Both the position numbers and the translations under genes were made by a program. This document shows positions 22,150 to 30,072 of a DNA stretch of 34,038 nucleotides, in pieces; position 1 is the first letter of the stretch, and the number at the start of each line of letters is the position of its first letter. The notes below the pieces were generated by a model. It was not told the origin of the DNA. It made no database searches and saw only the letters and a list, made by a program, of their open reading frames with translations. The stretch is taken from NCBI GenBank assembly GCA_017694655.1, contig JADIMQ010000115.1, positions 1-34,038 on the forward strand, written 5' to 3'. The DNA comes from Candidatus Cryptobacteroides merdigallinarum. Its GTDB lineage: Bacteria; Bacteroidota; Bacteroidia; Bacteroidales; UBA932.

Positions 22150-25131
22150 TCAGCGGCGGTGAGGAGGGCCTCCCATAGGGCCATGAGGCCCGCGCCCGCC
22201 CTGAGGCCCGTTGAAATTCCCGAACCGGTAGGTCAGGGACAGGATGATGTACCTTCCCAGGGTATTGTTCCTTGACTCGAGATGGTAGTTGGACTCGTCG
22301 GTCACGGAAAGGTTCTTGGACTGGTTGAATATGTCGTATGCCTTCAGGGCCAGAGTGAACTTGTCCTTGAAAAGGAGCTTGTTTATCTCCGCATTAAGGA
22401 TGAATTCGTCCTCCTGCGGAGTGGTATATCCGTTGTACCAGTTGTAGTCGAAGCTGGAAATCAGGTTCAGGCCCCATGGGATGGTCCAGTTGACAGAGGC
22501 GTCCACCTGGTTGTTCCATGTCGGCTTCTGGTTGTAGGAGGATATAGTATACCAGGACTTGGACACCCTCGTACGGCCTCCTATATTCACCTCTATAGCC
22601 TCGTTGCGGAAAGTGAAGCGGAGCCTCTGGGAGAAATTCAGGTTCTGGGTCCTGTTCCTGGTAAACATCTCGTCCCCGCGCTCATTGAAGTCCTTGTAGA
22701 AGGTATCATAGTCGAACTCAGCCGTGCTGCTGTCGTAATACAGTCCGGTATCGAATCCTCCGGTCCTGCCGATATACGAACTGGACTCGTTGTACCTTCC
22801 GTATGTCATGGAGAATATCGAAAACTTGGAATCCTTCCCGAAAGGCGAGTTTATCATGACCTGTCCGTCCACCGAACCGGTAAGAGGGCCGTTGACGGGG
22901 ATGGAATACTGCGCCCCGTTATCGTCGTACCACTGCGCGTTCACTATCGGGTCCTGGACGAGGCTGCCTCCGAAACGGCTGTGCACCGACATGAAGGTCT
23001 CCTTGTCCGTATAGCCGAACATGGCCCTCATGTTGTGGGAGAAGTACGGTATCAGGTAAGGGTTTCCGAGAGATACGTTAAGAGGGTCCGAATTGTCCGG
23101 CACCGGCATGAGCTGGGAAGTGGAGGGCTGGGATGAACGTCCGAAATAGAACATCCTGATGTTCGTATTGTCATTTATGTCATACCCGAGCATAGCCTGC
23201 GGAGACCAGTTGTAGACCATGCTGTCGTAATCCTCCCCGTTGGTCTCGTTATGCGTGTCCGTCGGGCGGAAAGCCGCGCCGAGCTGGGCCCTCAGCTTGT
23301 CTTTCTGGTACATGAAATTGAGGCCGGCGCTATGGTTGACGTACCTGTTCAGGATATTGTTCGAATATGTCGCGTCGTACGTCTCTCCGGCAGGGTCGTA
23401 GATCAGATGTTCCTCAGCCGCATCCAGGCTGTTCATCCCGCTGTTGTAGGTATCCTTGACGGAGGTGCTTCTGTTCCAGTTGTAGGAATAGTTGGCCTCA
23501 AGATAGAAGTCATGTCCGAGAGGTTCGGTATAGACCACCCTTCCGGAAAAGGAGGAGCGGCGGGAGTTCTGGTCGTAACGCTGGTTGATGATGCTGTCGC
23601 GTGGGGTTTCTTCCTCAAACGTCCTCGTGAGGGACTGGTTGTAGCCCAGGAGGTCGTTGTTGCTGAAATTGTAGTTGAACATCACGGACAGTGTCCTTCC
23701 CGGCTTCCCGAGACGCTGGCGGAAGAGGAGGAAACCGCTGGCCGTCCAGTTCCGGTTGGTCCCGTTGTTCTCGTTGAAACCAAGGTTTGTCGTGTCCCTC
23801 ACCCCGGAAGTCTCGTTCAAGGTAAGGAAGTCGGAATATTCGGTATAGCTTCCGTTCCCGAAATTGAACTGGGGCTCGAAGAGGATAGAAGTGTTCTCGC
23901 TGAACTTGTGGTCGAGCCTGACCCCGAAACGGTGTCCGCCACTGTTGGAAACATTATATCCGTCGTTGTCATAAATGAGCAGACTCCCGTCGTCCATATA
24001 CGTGGTCCTCGAGCTCTCTTCCTCGATATACCTGCGGGAACCTCCGTACATATAGTTGCCGTTCAGCTCCATGTTCCCGTCGAGGAGGTCGAAGGCCCCG
24101 TTCGCCCCGGCCATCCACGAGGTCGTGATGCCGTTGCTGCCCCAGCCTCCGCTGCCGCGTCCCATTCCCCTGGAACCTCTCATGGTCTGCATCATGCTTG
24201 AGGACAAATCATTGAAACCCCGGTTGTTGGTATTGTTGGCATTCAGGATTATGCTTATCTGGCTGTTCTGGGAGAAGCGTCCCGCCATGGCTGCCGCCTG
24301 ATATCTCCAGCCGTCCCTGCCAGCCGTGAGGCCGTCGGTATAGTATCCCTTGTCCGGCAGGTCATGCCCGCCTCCGGCCATCGCGTTACCGAACCATCCG
24401 TCCATCATCCCGGGCTTCACGGAAAGGTCTATTACAGTCTCCTCCTCCCCGTCGTCTATCCCGGTGAACTCCGCCTGCTCCGACTTCTTCTCCACGACCC
24501 GGACTTTCTCTATTATCTTGGCCGGGATATTCTTGGTCGCCAGCTGCGGGTCGTCGAGGAAGAATTCCTTGCCGTCAATCATCACCTTGGTGATGGTCTC
24601 GCCGTTGGCCGTTATGGAACCGTCGGAGCCGACCTCCACTCCAGGAAGTTTCTTGAGCAGCTCCTCGAGCATGTCATTGTCGGAAGTCTTGAACGATGCG
24701 GCACTGTATTCCACCGTGTCCTTCTTGACTATGATAGGGTTCCCGACGGCGGTAACGCTCGCCGCCTCGAGCACCTGGTTGTCCTGGTCCATCTTTATCT
24801 CCCCGAGATCGGCAGCCGCGGACACCTGCACTTCCTTCTCATATACCTTGTAGCCCATGAGCTCCGCCTTCAGGGTGTACTTGCCTTTCGGGACCCTGGT
24901 GAGTTCAGCCACTCCTTCAGCCGTGCTTAAAACATATCTTGTGGGTGTATCCTTCCCCTCGAGGGTCAGGGACACCGTCGCGAACCCGACAGGTTCCCCT
25001 GTGGAAGCATCGGAAAGTTTCATCTTTACAGAGAAAGTCTGCTGCTGGGCGAAGACATCGGATGTGGCCGACAGGAACAGGAGAACCGTCAGCAGGCTCA
25101 ACAGCCATTGCAGGGAAGAGGTTTTAGTCAT
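22150..25131 (-). CDS. TonB-dependent-receptor-like outer-membrane beta-barrel protein
   Basis: Outer-membrane protein of the large family with an N-terminal carboxypeptidase-regulatory-like domain. Signal peptide about 1-29 (ending SATSDVFAQ). The beta-sandwich domain runs about 33-115 (GEPVGFATVSLTLEGK, PKGKYTLKAELMGYKVYEKEVQV). The plug region is about 120-235 (DTVEYSAASFKTSDNDMLEELLKKLPGVEVGSDGSITANGETITKVMIDGKEFFLDDP). The remainder is an aromatic-rich barrel (YNYNFSNNDLLGYN, FDYNWYNGYTTPQEDEFILNAEINKLLFKDKFTLALKAYDIFNQ). No SusD-like partner is adjacent and no TonB box was identified, so the ligand and even transport activity are unknown. After the last strand (YIILSLTYRFGNF) there is a tail rich in Gly, Pro and His (NGPQGGRGPHGPMGGPPHRR). 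At 993 residues it is normal for the family. Confidence 0.88.
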   Translation of the reverse strand: MTKTSSLQWLLSLLTVLLFLSATSDVFAQQQTFSVKMKLSDASTGEPVGFATVSLTLEGKDTPTRYVLSTAEGVAELTRVPKGKYTLKAELMGYKVYEKEVQVSAAADLGEIKMDQDNQVLEAASVTAVGNPIIVKKDTVEYSAASFKTSDNDMLEELLKKLPGVEVGSDGSITANGETITKVMIDGKEFFLDDPQLATKNIPAKIIEKVRVVEKKSEQAEFTGIDDGEEETVIDLSVKPGMMDGWFGNAMAGGGHDLPDKGYYTDGLTAGRDGWRYQAAAMAGRFSQNSQISIILNANNTNNRGFNDLSSSMMQTMRGSRGMGRGSGGWGSNGITTSWMAGANGAFDLLDGNMELNGNYMYGGSRRYIEEESSRTTYMDDGSLLIYDNDGYNVSNSGGHRFGVRLDHKFSENTSILFEPQFNFGNGSYTEYSDFLTLNETSGVRDTTNLGFNENNGTNRNWTASGFLLFRQRLGKPGRTLSVMFNYNFSNNDLLGYNQSLTRTFEEETPRDSIINQRYDQNSRRSSFSGRVVYTEPLGHDFYLEANYSYNWNRSTSVKDTYNSGMNSLDAAEEHLIYDPAGETYDATYSNNILNRYVNHSAGLNFMYQKDKLRAQLGAAFRPTDTHNETNGEDYDSMVYNWSPQAMLGYDINDNTNIRMFYFGRSSQPSTSQLMPVPDNSDPLNVSLGNPYLIPYFSHNMRAMFGYTDKETFMSVHSRFGGSLVQDPIVNAQWYDDNGAQYSIPVNGPLTGSVDGQVMINSPFGKDSKFSIFSMTYGRYNESSSYIGRTGGFDTGLYYDSSTAEFDYDTFYKDFNERGDEMFTRNRTQNLNFSQRLRFTFRNEAIEVNIGGRTRVSKSWYTISSYNQKPTWNNQVDASVNWTIPWGLNLISSFDYNWYNGYTTPQEDEFILNAEINKLLFKDKFTLALKAYDIFNQSKNLSVTDESNYHLESRNNTLGRYIILSLTYRFGNFNGPQGGRGPHGPMGGPPHRR

Positions 25132-25208
25132 AAATTTTTAAAGGATCAATAAAAATATTCCTGACCGCAACACACGGCCCGGCAACAATAACAGGCGCGG
25201 TGGTGTAT

Positions 25209-25217
25209 GCAAAATTT
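25209..25217 (-). promoter_or_regulatory. Possible -7 box for the outer-membrane protein gene
   Basis: The minus strand reads TAAATTTTG, close to TAnnTTTG but with one extra spacer base, about 78 nt upstream of the ATG. No -33 partner was seen. Listed because it is the only candidate in the 110-bp gap. Confidence 0.3.
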
Positions 25218-25241
25218 ATGCCTTACTGTGTACGGACACAG

Positions 25242-25799
25242 TTATTTTATACGCTCCGGATGCGTTTCCAGAAAATGCTTCCAGTCGCCGGAGGAACTGG
25301 CTGAGACAAGGGGGCTGGTGATGTGGTAGTAGTGGCAGAGAGCGAGAGCAAGCGCGTCGGTGGCATCGAGATGTTCAGGGGCAATGCTGATACCCAGGAT
25401 CTTCCGTATCATTATGCTCACCTGCTCCTTGGAGGCCGCCCCGATGCCGGTAATGGCGATCTTGGCTTTCCTCGGGGCATATTCCTCGACATGGATACCT
25501 CTCCTCATGGCCGCGATCATGGCAGCCCCCTGCGCCCTGCCGAGCTTGAGCATGACCTGCGGATTCTTGCCGCAGAAGGGGGACTCCACGGAGAGCTCGT
25601 CAGGCCGGTAGCGGTCCAGAAGCTCGTCCATCTTCTCCCCAAGCATGCGGAGCTTGCCGAAGTGGTCCTTCTCCTTCCTCATGTCCAGGACCCCCATGTC
25701 CACAAACGCGACATTGCGTCCAGATACGCGAATGACCCCGAAACCCAAGAGATTGGTCCCGGGGTCTATCCCCATTATTGTCTTTTCCGTCATCGGCAT
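25242..25799 (-). CDS. ruvC: Holliday junction endodeoxyribonuclease RuvC
   Basis: Metal-dependent endonuclease that resolves Holliday junctions with RuvAB. Acidic catalytic residues are in IMGIDPGTNLLGFGVI (first Asp), LSVESPFCGKNPQ (Glu) and PEHLDATDALALALCHYY (the final Asp pair). The block GAAMIAAMRRGIHVEEYAPRKAKIAITGIGAASKEQVSIMI is diagnostic. At 185 residues it is of usual length. The frame begins MPMTEKTIMGID; the ATG at residue 3 (25793) is an alternative. The gene lies between serS and the outer-membrane protein with clear gaps on both sides, 109 nt from serS, so it may have its own promoter, which I could not identify. Confidence 0.96.
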   Translation of the reverse strand: MPMTEKTIMGIDPGTNLLGFGVIRVSGRNVAFVDMGVLDMRKEKDHFGKLRMLGEKMDELLDRYRPDELSVESPFCGKNPQVMLKLGRAQGAAMIAAMRRGIHVEEYAPRKAKIAITGIGAASKEQVSIMIRKILGISIAPEHLDATDALALALCHYYHITSPLVSASSSGDWKHFLETHPERIK

Positions 25800-25908
25800 A
25801 GGGTAAAGTCATCCGCCACAGGAGGCCGCCGTCCCTCACATCCGCCGCGGCAGGTATGCCGCCGGAACCGGTCAACAGGACAGACATGGCCCGTCACCGC
25901 AGCCATGA

Positions 25909-27177
25909 TCATATCATATCGAAGCCGGTATATGGCCGGAGAGCTTCAGGAATAATGATATGGCCGTCCTTCTGGTTGTTCTCGAGCAGGGCCGCAACCA
26001 CCCTCGGCAGGGCAAGGGAGCTGCCGTTGAGGGTATGGGCGAGCTGTATCTTGCCGTCCGCATCGCGGTACCTGAGCTTGAGCCTGTTGGCCTGGTATGA
26101 CTCGAAATTGGAGACCGAGCTTATCTCGAGCCACCTGCCCTGGGCAGCCGAATAGACCTCGAAGTCGTACGTGATGGCAGAGGTGAAGCTCATGTCCCCT
26201 CCGCACAGGCGCAGTATGCGGTACGGCAGCCCGAGCCTGCACACAATCCCTTCCACATGCGCGATCATCTCATCGAGGGCCGCATAGGAGTCTTCCGGTT
26301 TCTCTATCCTGACAATCTCCACCTTGTCGAACTGATGAAGCCTGTTCAGGCCGCGGACATCCTTGCCGTAAGAGCCTGCCTCACGCCTGAAGCACGGGGT
26401 ATAGGCCGTCATCTTGACCGGGAAATCATTGAGCCCGAGAATTACGTCCCGGTAAATGTTCGTGACAGGCACCTCCGCGGTCGGCACAAGATAATAATTG
26501 TCAAGGTTGGCATGGTACATCTGGCCTTCCTTGTCAGGAAGCTGGCCGGTACCGAAGCCGGAGGCCTCGTTCACCATGACCGGCGGCTCTACCTCAAGGT
26601 AGCCGGCAGCCGTGTTGATGTCAAGGAACATGTTTATCAGGGCTCTCTGCAGCCTGGCTCCCTTCCCCTTGTAGACAGGGAAACCGGCTCCGGTGAGCTT
26701 GACACCGAGGTCGAAGTCGATTATGTCCAGCTTCCTGGCGAGCTCCCAGTGCGGGAGTGCATCAGGGCCGAGGTCCGGAATCTCGTTCCCGGTCTTGACC
26801 ACGACATTGTCCTCTGCACCCTTTCCTTCAGGGACGAGGTCGCACGGGATGTTCGGGAGAAGCACCATGAGGGACTCGAGTTCACTGTGGTTCCCGTCAG
26901 AGCGTGCCTCCAGCTCCCTGGAACGTTCCTTCAGGGCCGACACCTCGTTCTTCACGGCCTCTGCCTCTTCCTTGCTGCCTGACTTCATGAGGGCGCCTAT
27001 GCGGGCGGCCTTCTGCTTCTGGAGCGCGAGGCAGCTGTCCAGTTCGGCCTGGAGCGCCCGCCTTTCCTTGTCGAGCTCCACTATCTTGCGGACGATGTCA
27101 CCGGCATCGAAATTCTTTACCGCGAGTTTCTTTATAACATAATCCGGATTCTCCCGGAGCAATTTCAAAGTCAACAT
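25909..27177 (-). CDS. serS: Serine-tRNA ligase
   Basis: Class II aminoacyl-tRNA synthetase charging tRNA-Ser (and tRNA-Sec where present). An N-terminal coiled-coil tRNA-binding arm (about 30-110) precedes the catalytic core. Motif 2 is PCFRREAGSYGKDVRGLNRLHQFDKVE, and motif 3 is LNGSSLALPRVVAALLENNQ. The serine-site stretch TAEVPVTN is present. I start at MLTLKLLRENPD (27177), the canonical N-terminus; the ORF track's extra 23 residues (from 27246) have no family similarity and overlap the rpmA terminator region. This gives 422 residues, standard. It follows rpmA on the same strand but a strong terminator-like hairpin lies between, so it is probably transcribed separately. Confidence 0.97.
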   Translation of the reverse strand: MLTLKLLRENPDYVIKKLAVKNFDAGDIVRKIVELDKERRALQAELDSCLALQKQKAARIGALMKSGSKEEAEAVKNEVSALKERSRELEARSDGNHSELESLMVLLPNIPCDLVPEGKGAEDNVVVKTGNEIPDLGPDALPHWELARKLDIIDFDLGVKLTGAGFPVYKGKGARLQRALINMFLDINTAAGYLEVEPPVMVNEASGFGTGQLPDKEGQMYHANLDNYYLVPTAEVPVTNIYRDVILGLNDFPVKMTAYTPCFRREAGSYGKDVRGLNRLHQFDKVEIVRIEKPEDSYAALDEMIAHVEGIVCRLGLPYRILRLCGGDMSFTSAITYDFEVYSAAQGRWLEISSVSNFESYQANRLKLRYRDADGKIQLAHTLNGSSLALPRVVAALLENNQKDGHIIIPEALRPYTGFDMI

Positions 27178-27232
27178 GATAAACGATTTATGAATATGAA
27201 TAAATGCCTTGCCTCCCGTTCTTATACACCGT

Positions 27233-27272
27233 GGAGGCTGCGCCAAAAAACGTTATTTTTGACACAACCTCC
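27233..27272 (-). terminator. Long terminator-like hairpin downstream of rpmA
   Basis: On the minus strand GGAGGTTGTGTC pairs with GGCGCAGCCTCC (12 bp including three G-U pairs), and the stem continues with AAAAA against a T-run around a short loop. G-U pairs form only in the minus-strand RNA; on the other strand they become A-C mismatches, so the structure is selected for transcripts coming from rplU-rpmA. Related in sequence to the hairpin after rpsU. Confidence 0.65.
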
Positions 27273-27342
27273 CCGGTTCTTATTCCTGAACGGTGTCCTG
27301 CAGGTCCTGGACCCGAGCCCGGGCCCATGCAGACGCACCTTC

Positions 27343-27603
27343 CTAGTTCTCAAAAGGAACTACCGATACATAGGACTTGGCCCCGGCCTTCTTGCTGAAC
27401 TTCACCTTCCCGTCTATGAGGGCGAAAAGGGTGTGGTCCCTGCCCATCCCGACATTCTGTCCAGGATTGTGCACGGTGCCGCGCTGACGCACGATAATAT
27501 TTCCTGCCTTCACTACCTGGTCGCCGAATTTCTTGAGGCCCAGCCTTTTGCTATGTGATTCACGACCGTTCTTTGAACTACCAACACCTTTTTTATGTGC
27601 CAT
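27343..27603 (-). CDS. rpmA: Large ribosomal subunit protein bL27
   Basis: L27 of the 50S subunit, whose N-terminus reaches the peptidyl transferase centre. The sequence [37 protein letters not shown] is nearly canonical, 86 residues. It begins with MAHKK rather than the cleaved presequence found in Firmicutes. The ATG is preceded by AGGAGG at 8-nt spacing, an unusual strong Shine-Dalgarno for this phylum. It follows rplU by 26 nt, the conserved L21-L27 operon. Confidence 0.98.
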   Translation of the reverse strand: MAHKKGVGSSKNGRESHSKRLGLKKFGDQVVKAGNIIVRQRGTVHNPGQNVGMGRDHTLFALIDGKVKFSKKAGAKSYVSVVPFEN

Positions 27604-27629
27604 AATAAAATCCTCCTGAGTCTTTGGAA

Positions 27630-27941
27630 TTAAGCGATTTCGTTAATCTTGATCTTTGAAAGGTTCTGACGGTGACCGGTCAACTTCTGATAGCCTTTAC
27701 GGCGCTTCTTCTTGAAGACCAGCACTTTCTTGGCCCTGCAGCTGTCGTCGAGGACAGTAGCCTTCACAACAGTACCTTCCACATAAGGGGCACCTACCTT
27801 CACATCCCCGTCAGTGTCCACGAGCAGCACCTTGTCGAACTCGACCGAAGCACCCTTCTCCGCAGCGAGACGGTTCACGAAAATTTCCTTGCCAGCCTCT
27901 ACCTTAAACTGCTGGCCTGCAATATCCACGATTGCGTACAT
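27630..27941 (-). CDS. rplU: Large ribosomal subunit protein bL21
   Basis: L21 of the 50S subunit, bound to 23S rRNA and L20. The start is [25 protein letters not shown], the canonical N-terminus. The ORF track's start (27989) would add MFMQPLTVGTIKVFIF, which is really the untranslated leader. The C-terminal basic block [22 protein letters not shown] is conserved. At 103 residues it is standard. A -33/-7 promoter lies roughly 100 nt upstream and the intervening leader folds well, so autoregulation by the leader is plausible. Confidence 0.97.
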   Translation of the reverse strand: MYAIVDIAGQQFKVEAGKEIFVNRLAAEKGASVEFDKVLLVDTDGDVKVGAPYVEGTVVKATVLDDSCRAKKVLVFKKKRRKGYQKLTGHRQNLSKIKINEIA

Positions 27942-27964
27942 AAATATAAAAACTTTAATAGTCC

Positions 27965-28014
27965 CGACCGTAAGCGGTTGCATAAACAACTCTTTGTCAA
28001 TGGCTTACCGGCCA
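27965..28014 (-). ncRNA. Predicted structured rplU (L21) mRNA leader
   Basis: In the minus-strand RNA, UGGCC-g-GUAAGC pairs with GCUUACGGUCG: 11 bp including U-G pairs, with one bulged G. An inner hairpin GUUG-UUUAUG-CAAC sits asymmetrically inside. The stem starts about a dozen nt after the expected transcription start and ends 23 nt before the rplU ATG. Ribosomal-protein leaders are often autoregulatory, and L21 leaders are known in Firmicutes. This one is predicted by eye, not by covariation. Confidence 0.55.
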
Positions 28015-28032
28015 TAATCTCATTTTGGTCTG

Positions 28033-28063
28033 CAAAAATAACACTTTTTGACGAGATGACAAA
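28033..28063 (-). promoter_or_regulatory. rplU-rpmA promoter (TTTG, 19 nt, TATTTTTG)
   Basis: On the minus strand TTTG (28063-28060) is followed after 19 nt by TATTTTTG (28040-28033), an exact match to the Bacteroidota -33/-7 consensus. Transcription should start near 28027, giving an approximately 86-nt leader to rplU. Confidence 0.75.
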
Positions 28064-28080
28064 AAAAAATGGTATTTTTG
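28047..28080 (+). promoter_or_regulatory. Promoter of the ATPase-family gene (TTTG, 22 nt, TATTTTTG)
   Basis: TTTG (28047-28050) and TATTTTTG (28073-28080) form a plus-strand promoter with slightly long spacing. It interleaves with the divergent rplU promoter. Transcription should begin near 28087, which excludes the upstream ATG at 28056 and supports the ATG at 28119 as the gene start. Confidence 0.65.
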
Positions 28081-28083
28081 TCA
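28057..28083. repeat. 9-bp inverted repeat TGACAAAAA / TTTTTGTCA across divergent promoters
   Basis: Perfect 9-bp arms with a 9-bp spacer cover the rplU -33 box and the ATPase gene's -7 box at once. It could be an operator controlling both, or merely reflect the overlap of T-rich boxes. Its half-site TGACA resembles that of the lon palindrome. Confidence 0.55.
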
Positions 28084-28118
28084 ATTCCAATCTGGACAGA
28101 AGCAAAACTACACTGACA

Positions 28119-29273
28119 ATGGACACGCCATTCATATATGACAGATTTGTCACGGGAAAAAATTTCATAGGCAGGAAGAGCGAGTGCACCGCCCTGCGGA
28201 ACCTCCTTGACAACAAGGAGCATGTTTGCATATATGAGCCGCCCATGGCCGGGAAGATGTCGGTCATACAGCAGACCCTCTTCAACATGAGAATCTCCGG
28301 CAAGCAGTATACGGTGGCGGAATCCGACCTGTTCAATGTCCGTTCATCCAGCCAGTTCCTGCTGAAGCTGGGCTCCTCGCTCATCCGGTCGCAGACCTCC
28401 ACTCCGGCGGAATACGAGGCCCTTGTCAGCACAATGCTCGAAGGTACGCACTTCAGGTTCGACCAGGAGAGGTTCTCGCTCAGGGACGAGGTGCTGACCC
28501 TGGAGGGGACTCCGGACGAGAATGACATCCGGAAGCTCCTGTCCCTCCCGTACAGGCTCGCGGAAAGGGACGGCAACATCTTCTTCGTGGTCATCGGGGA
28601 ATTCCAGAGCCTGCTTGCCCTCGAGGAGACCGAGTACGAGATGATATTCAGGATAATGTCCGAAATCTTCTCCGGCGCGGACAAGGCCGCTCCATGGCAG
28701 GTATCCTTTGTGCTGACAGGCTCCAAGGTGAACGCGATGAAGCATATCTTCGAGGAGAAGAAATATTTCTACCGGCAGGTGGAGCATCTGCCGCTCAACG
28801 AGATAGACCACAAGGAAATACTTGACCACATAGTAAGGGGCTTCCTGACAGGGGGCAAGGTCATAGAGAACGACCTGGTGCTCGGAGCCATAAAGCTGTT
28901 CCGCGGGAATATCTGGTACATCAACCATTTCTGTTCCATCTGCGACTCCCTCTCGAAAGGCTACATGAACGAGGGCATACTCATGGACGCCCTCGGGATA
29001 CTTATTTCGGTGCACAGGCACAGGTTCATGAGCATAGCCGACGACCTCACCACCCACCAGATGAGCCTTATCCGGGCGATCCTGGACGGGGAGACCAGGT
29101 TCAGCTCCGCCGAGGTCATAGAGAAGTACGGGCTCAACTCGTCCGCCAACGTGAGGAGGGTGAAGGATGCCCTGAAGAAAAAGGAAATAATCACATTCAA
29201 CGAGAAAGACGACCCTGAGGTAATAGATCCCCTGTTCAGATACTGGATAGAGAAATATTATTTCGAACGGTGA
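28119..29273 (+). CDS. ATP-binding protein of the archaeal-ATPase/STAND-like family, degenerate P-loop
   Basis: 384-residue protein of the Bacteroidota AAA/archaeal-type ATPase family; function unknown. It begins MDTPFIYDRFVTGKNFIGRKSE, the usual opening. The P-loop position reads YEPPMAGKMSV (residues 39-49): the lysine is kept, but the first Gly is Glu and the Thr/Ser after Lys is Met. The Walker B position reads FFVVIGEFQSL, with Gly where Asp is expected. The C-terminal winged-helix-like region (about 300-384) ends VIDPLFRYWIEKYYF, typical of the family. I reject the longer ORF (27672), which covers rplU antisense, and the ATG at 28056, which lies upstream of the predicted transcription start. 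ATP binding may be weak or lost. It diverges from rplU. Confidence 0.78.
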   Translation: MDTPFIYDRFVTGKNFIGRKSECTALRNLLDNKEHVCIYEPPMAGKMSVIQQTLFNMRISGKQYTVAESDLFNVRSSSQFLLKLGSSLIRSQTSTPAEYEALVSTMLEGTHFRFDQERFSLRDEVLTLEGTPDENDIRKLLSLPYRLAERDGNIFFVVIGEFQSLLALEETEYEMIFRIMSEIFSGADKAAPWQVSFVLTGSKVNAMKHIFEEKKYFYRQVEHLPLNEIDHKEILDHIVRGFLTGGKVIENDLVLGAIKLFRGNIWYINHFCSICDSLSKGYMNEGILMDALGILISVHRHRFMSIADDLTTHQMSLIRAILDGETRFSSAEVIEKYGLNSSANVRRVKDALKKKEIITFNEKDDPEVIDPLFRYWIEKYYFER

Positions 29274-29317
29274 CGGCCAGGGGCCGGATACCGGGGGACC
29301 AATGACACGGATACATC

Positions 29318-30028
29318 ATGAAGAAGAAAATGGCAGTGCTGACAGGCGCCGGGGTGAGCGCCGAAAGCGGGATAAGCACATTCAGGGACAGCAACGGGCT
29401 GTGGGAAAACTACAGGGTGGAGGACGTTGCCTCAATCGAGGGCTGGCACAGGGATCCGGCCCTGGTGCTCGACTTCTACAACACGAGGCGCAGGGAGCTC
29501 GGTACAGTCAGCCCGAACGCCGCCCACGCAGCCATAGCGGAGCTCGAGAAAGACTATGACGTCACGGTCGTGACGCAGAATGTCGACAACCTGCACGAGC
29601 GCGCAGGTAGCACGAGGATAATCCACCTGCACGGGGAGCTCACCAAGGTCCGTCCGGAGGACAGGTGCAACTACCGCGACAATTTCTCGGAAGACTCGGT
29701 ATTCGACATAGGCTACGGGGAGATACACATCGGGGACCTTGCCCCGGACGGGGCGCAGCTGAGGCCGCATATAGTATGGTTCGGCGAGGCGGTCCCGAAG
29801 ATAGAGGCGGCGATCGACGCAGTGGAAAAGGCCTCGATCCTCCTCATCGTGGGGACTTCCCTGCAGGTCTACCCTGCCGCCGGGCTGTACAGGTATGCAG
29901 GGCCGGATACACCGATATATATTATAGACCCGAAGGATGTACCGGTGTCGGACCCGAGGATAACCCATATCAGGGAAGTCGCGACAAGGGGGATGGAGAT
30001 TTTCAAAAATATTTTGAAATCAAAATAA
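29318..30028 (+). CDS. cobB: NAD-dependent protein deacylase (Sir2 family, CobB-like class III)
   Basis: Removes acyl groups from lysines using NAD+. The motifs are GAGVSAESGISTFR (NAD binding), TQNVDNLH and IIHLHGEL with catalytic H105. Y54 and R57 (FYNTRR) form the YxxR signature of class III sirtuins, which prefer succinyl/malonyl and other acidic acyl groups; substrate preference is therefore inferred. The Zn-binding CxxC pairs are missing: only one cysteine (RCNYRD) lies between the catalytic His and RPHIVWFGE. The NAD-pocket GTSLQVYPAA and C-terminal end are intact. At 236 residues it is normal. It follows the ATPase gene by 44 nt; the rpsU promoter -33 box lies within its 3' end. MAVLTG (residue 5) is an alternative start. 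Confidence 0.92.
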   Translation: MKKKMAVLTGAGVSAESGISTFRDSNGLWENYRVEDVASIEGWHRDPALVLDFYNTRRRELGTVSPNAAHAAIAELEKDYDVTVVTQNVDNLHERAGSTRIIHLHGELTKVRPEDRCNYRDNFSEDSVFDIGYGEIHIGDLAPDGAQLRPHIVWFGEAVPKIEAAIDAVEKASILLIVGTSLQVYPAAGLYRYAGPDTPIYIIDPKDVPVSDPRITHIREVATRGMEIFKNILKSK

Positions 30029-30042
30029 TGTGACTATCTTTG
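30013..30042 (+). promoter_or_regulatory. rpsU promoter (TTTG, 18 nt, TATCTTTG)
   Basis: TTTG (30013-30016, inside the sirtuin coding region) and TATCTTTG (30035-30042) fit the Bacteroidota promoter consensus. Expected start near 30049 gives a leader of about 24 nt consisting almost entirely of the Shine-Dalgarno region. Confidence 0.7.
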
Positions 30043-30054
30043 CAGCCGCAAACA

Positions 30055-30066
30055 AAAGGAGGTGAT
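30055..30066 (+). promoter_or_regulatory. Extended Shine-Dalgarno of rpsU (AAAGGAGGTGAT)
   Basis: AAAGGAGGTGAT is fully complementary to the 16S rRNA 3' end and ends 6 nt before the ATG. In Bacteroidota the anti-Shine-Dalgarno is normally sequestered on the ribosome with S21 (bS21) involvement; a strong site on rpsU itself fits the proposed feedback in which only S21-deficient ribosomes translate it well. Confidence 0.85.
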
Positions 30067-30072
30067 AAGAGT

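Noticed and set aside
27672-28118. N-terminal extension of the ATPase-family ORF, including the ATG at 28056
   Set aside because: The longer frame is antisense to rplU, and the 28056 ATG lies upstream of the predicted transcription start (box at 28073-28080).
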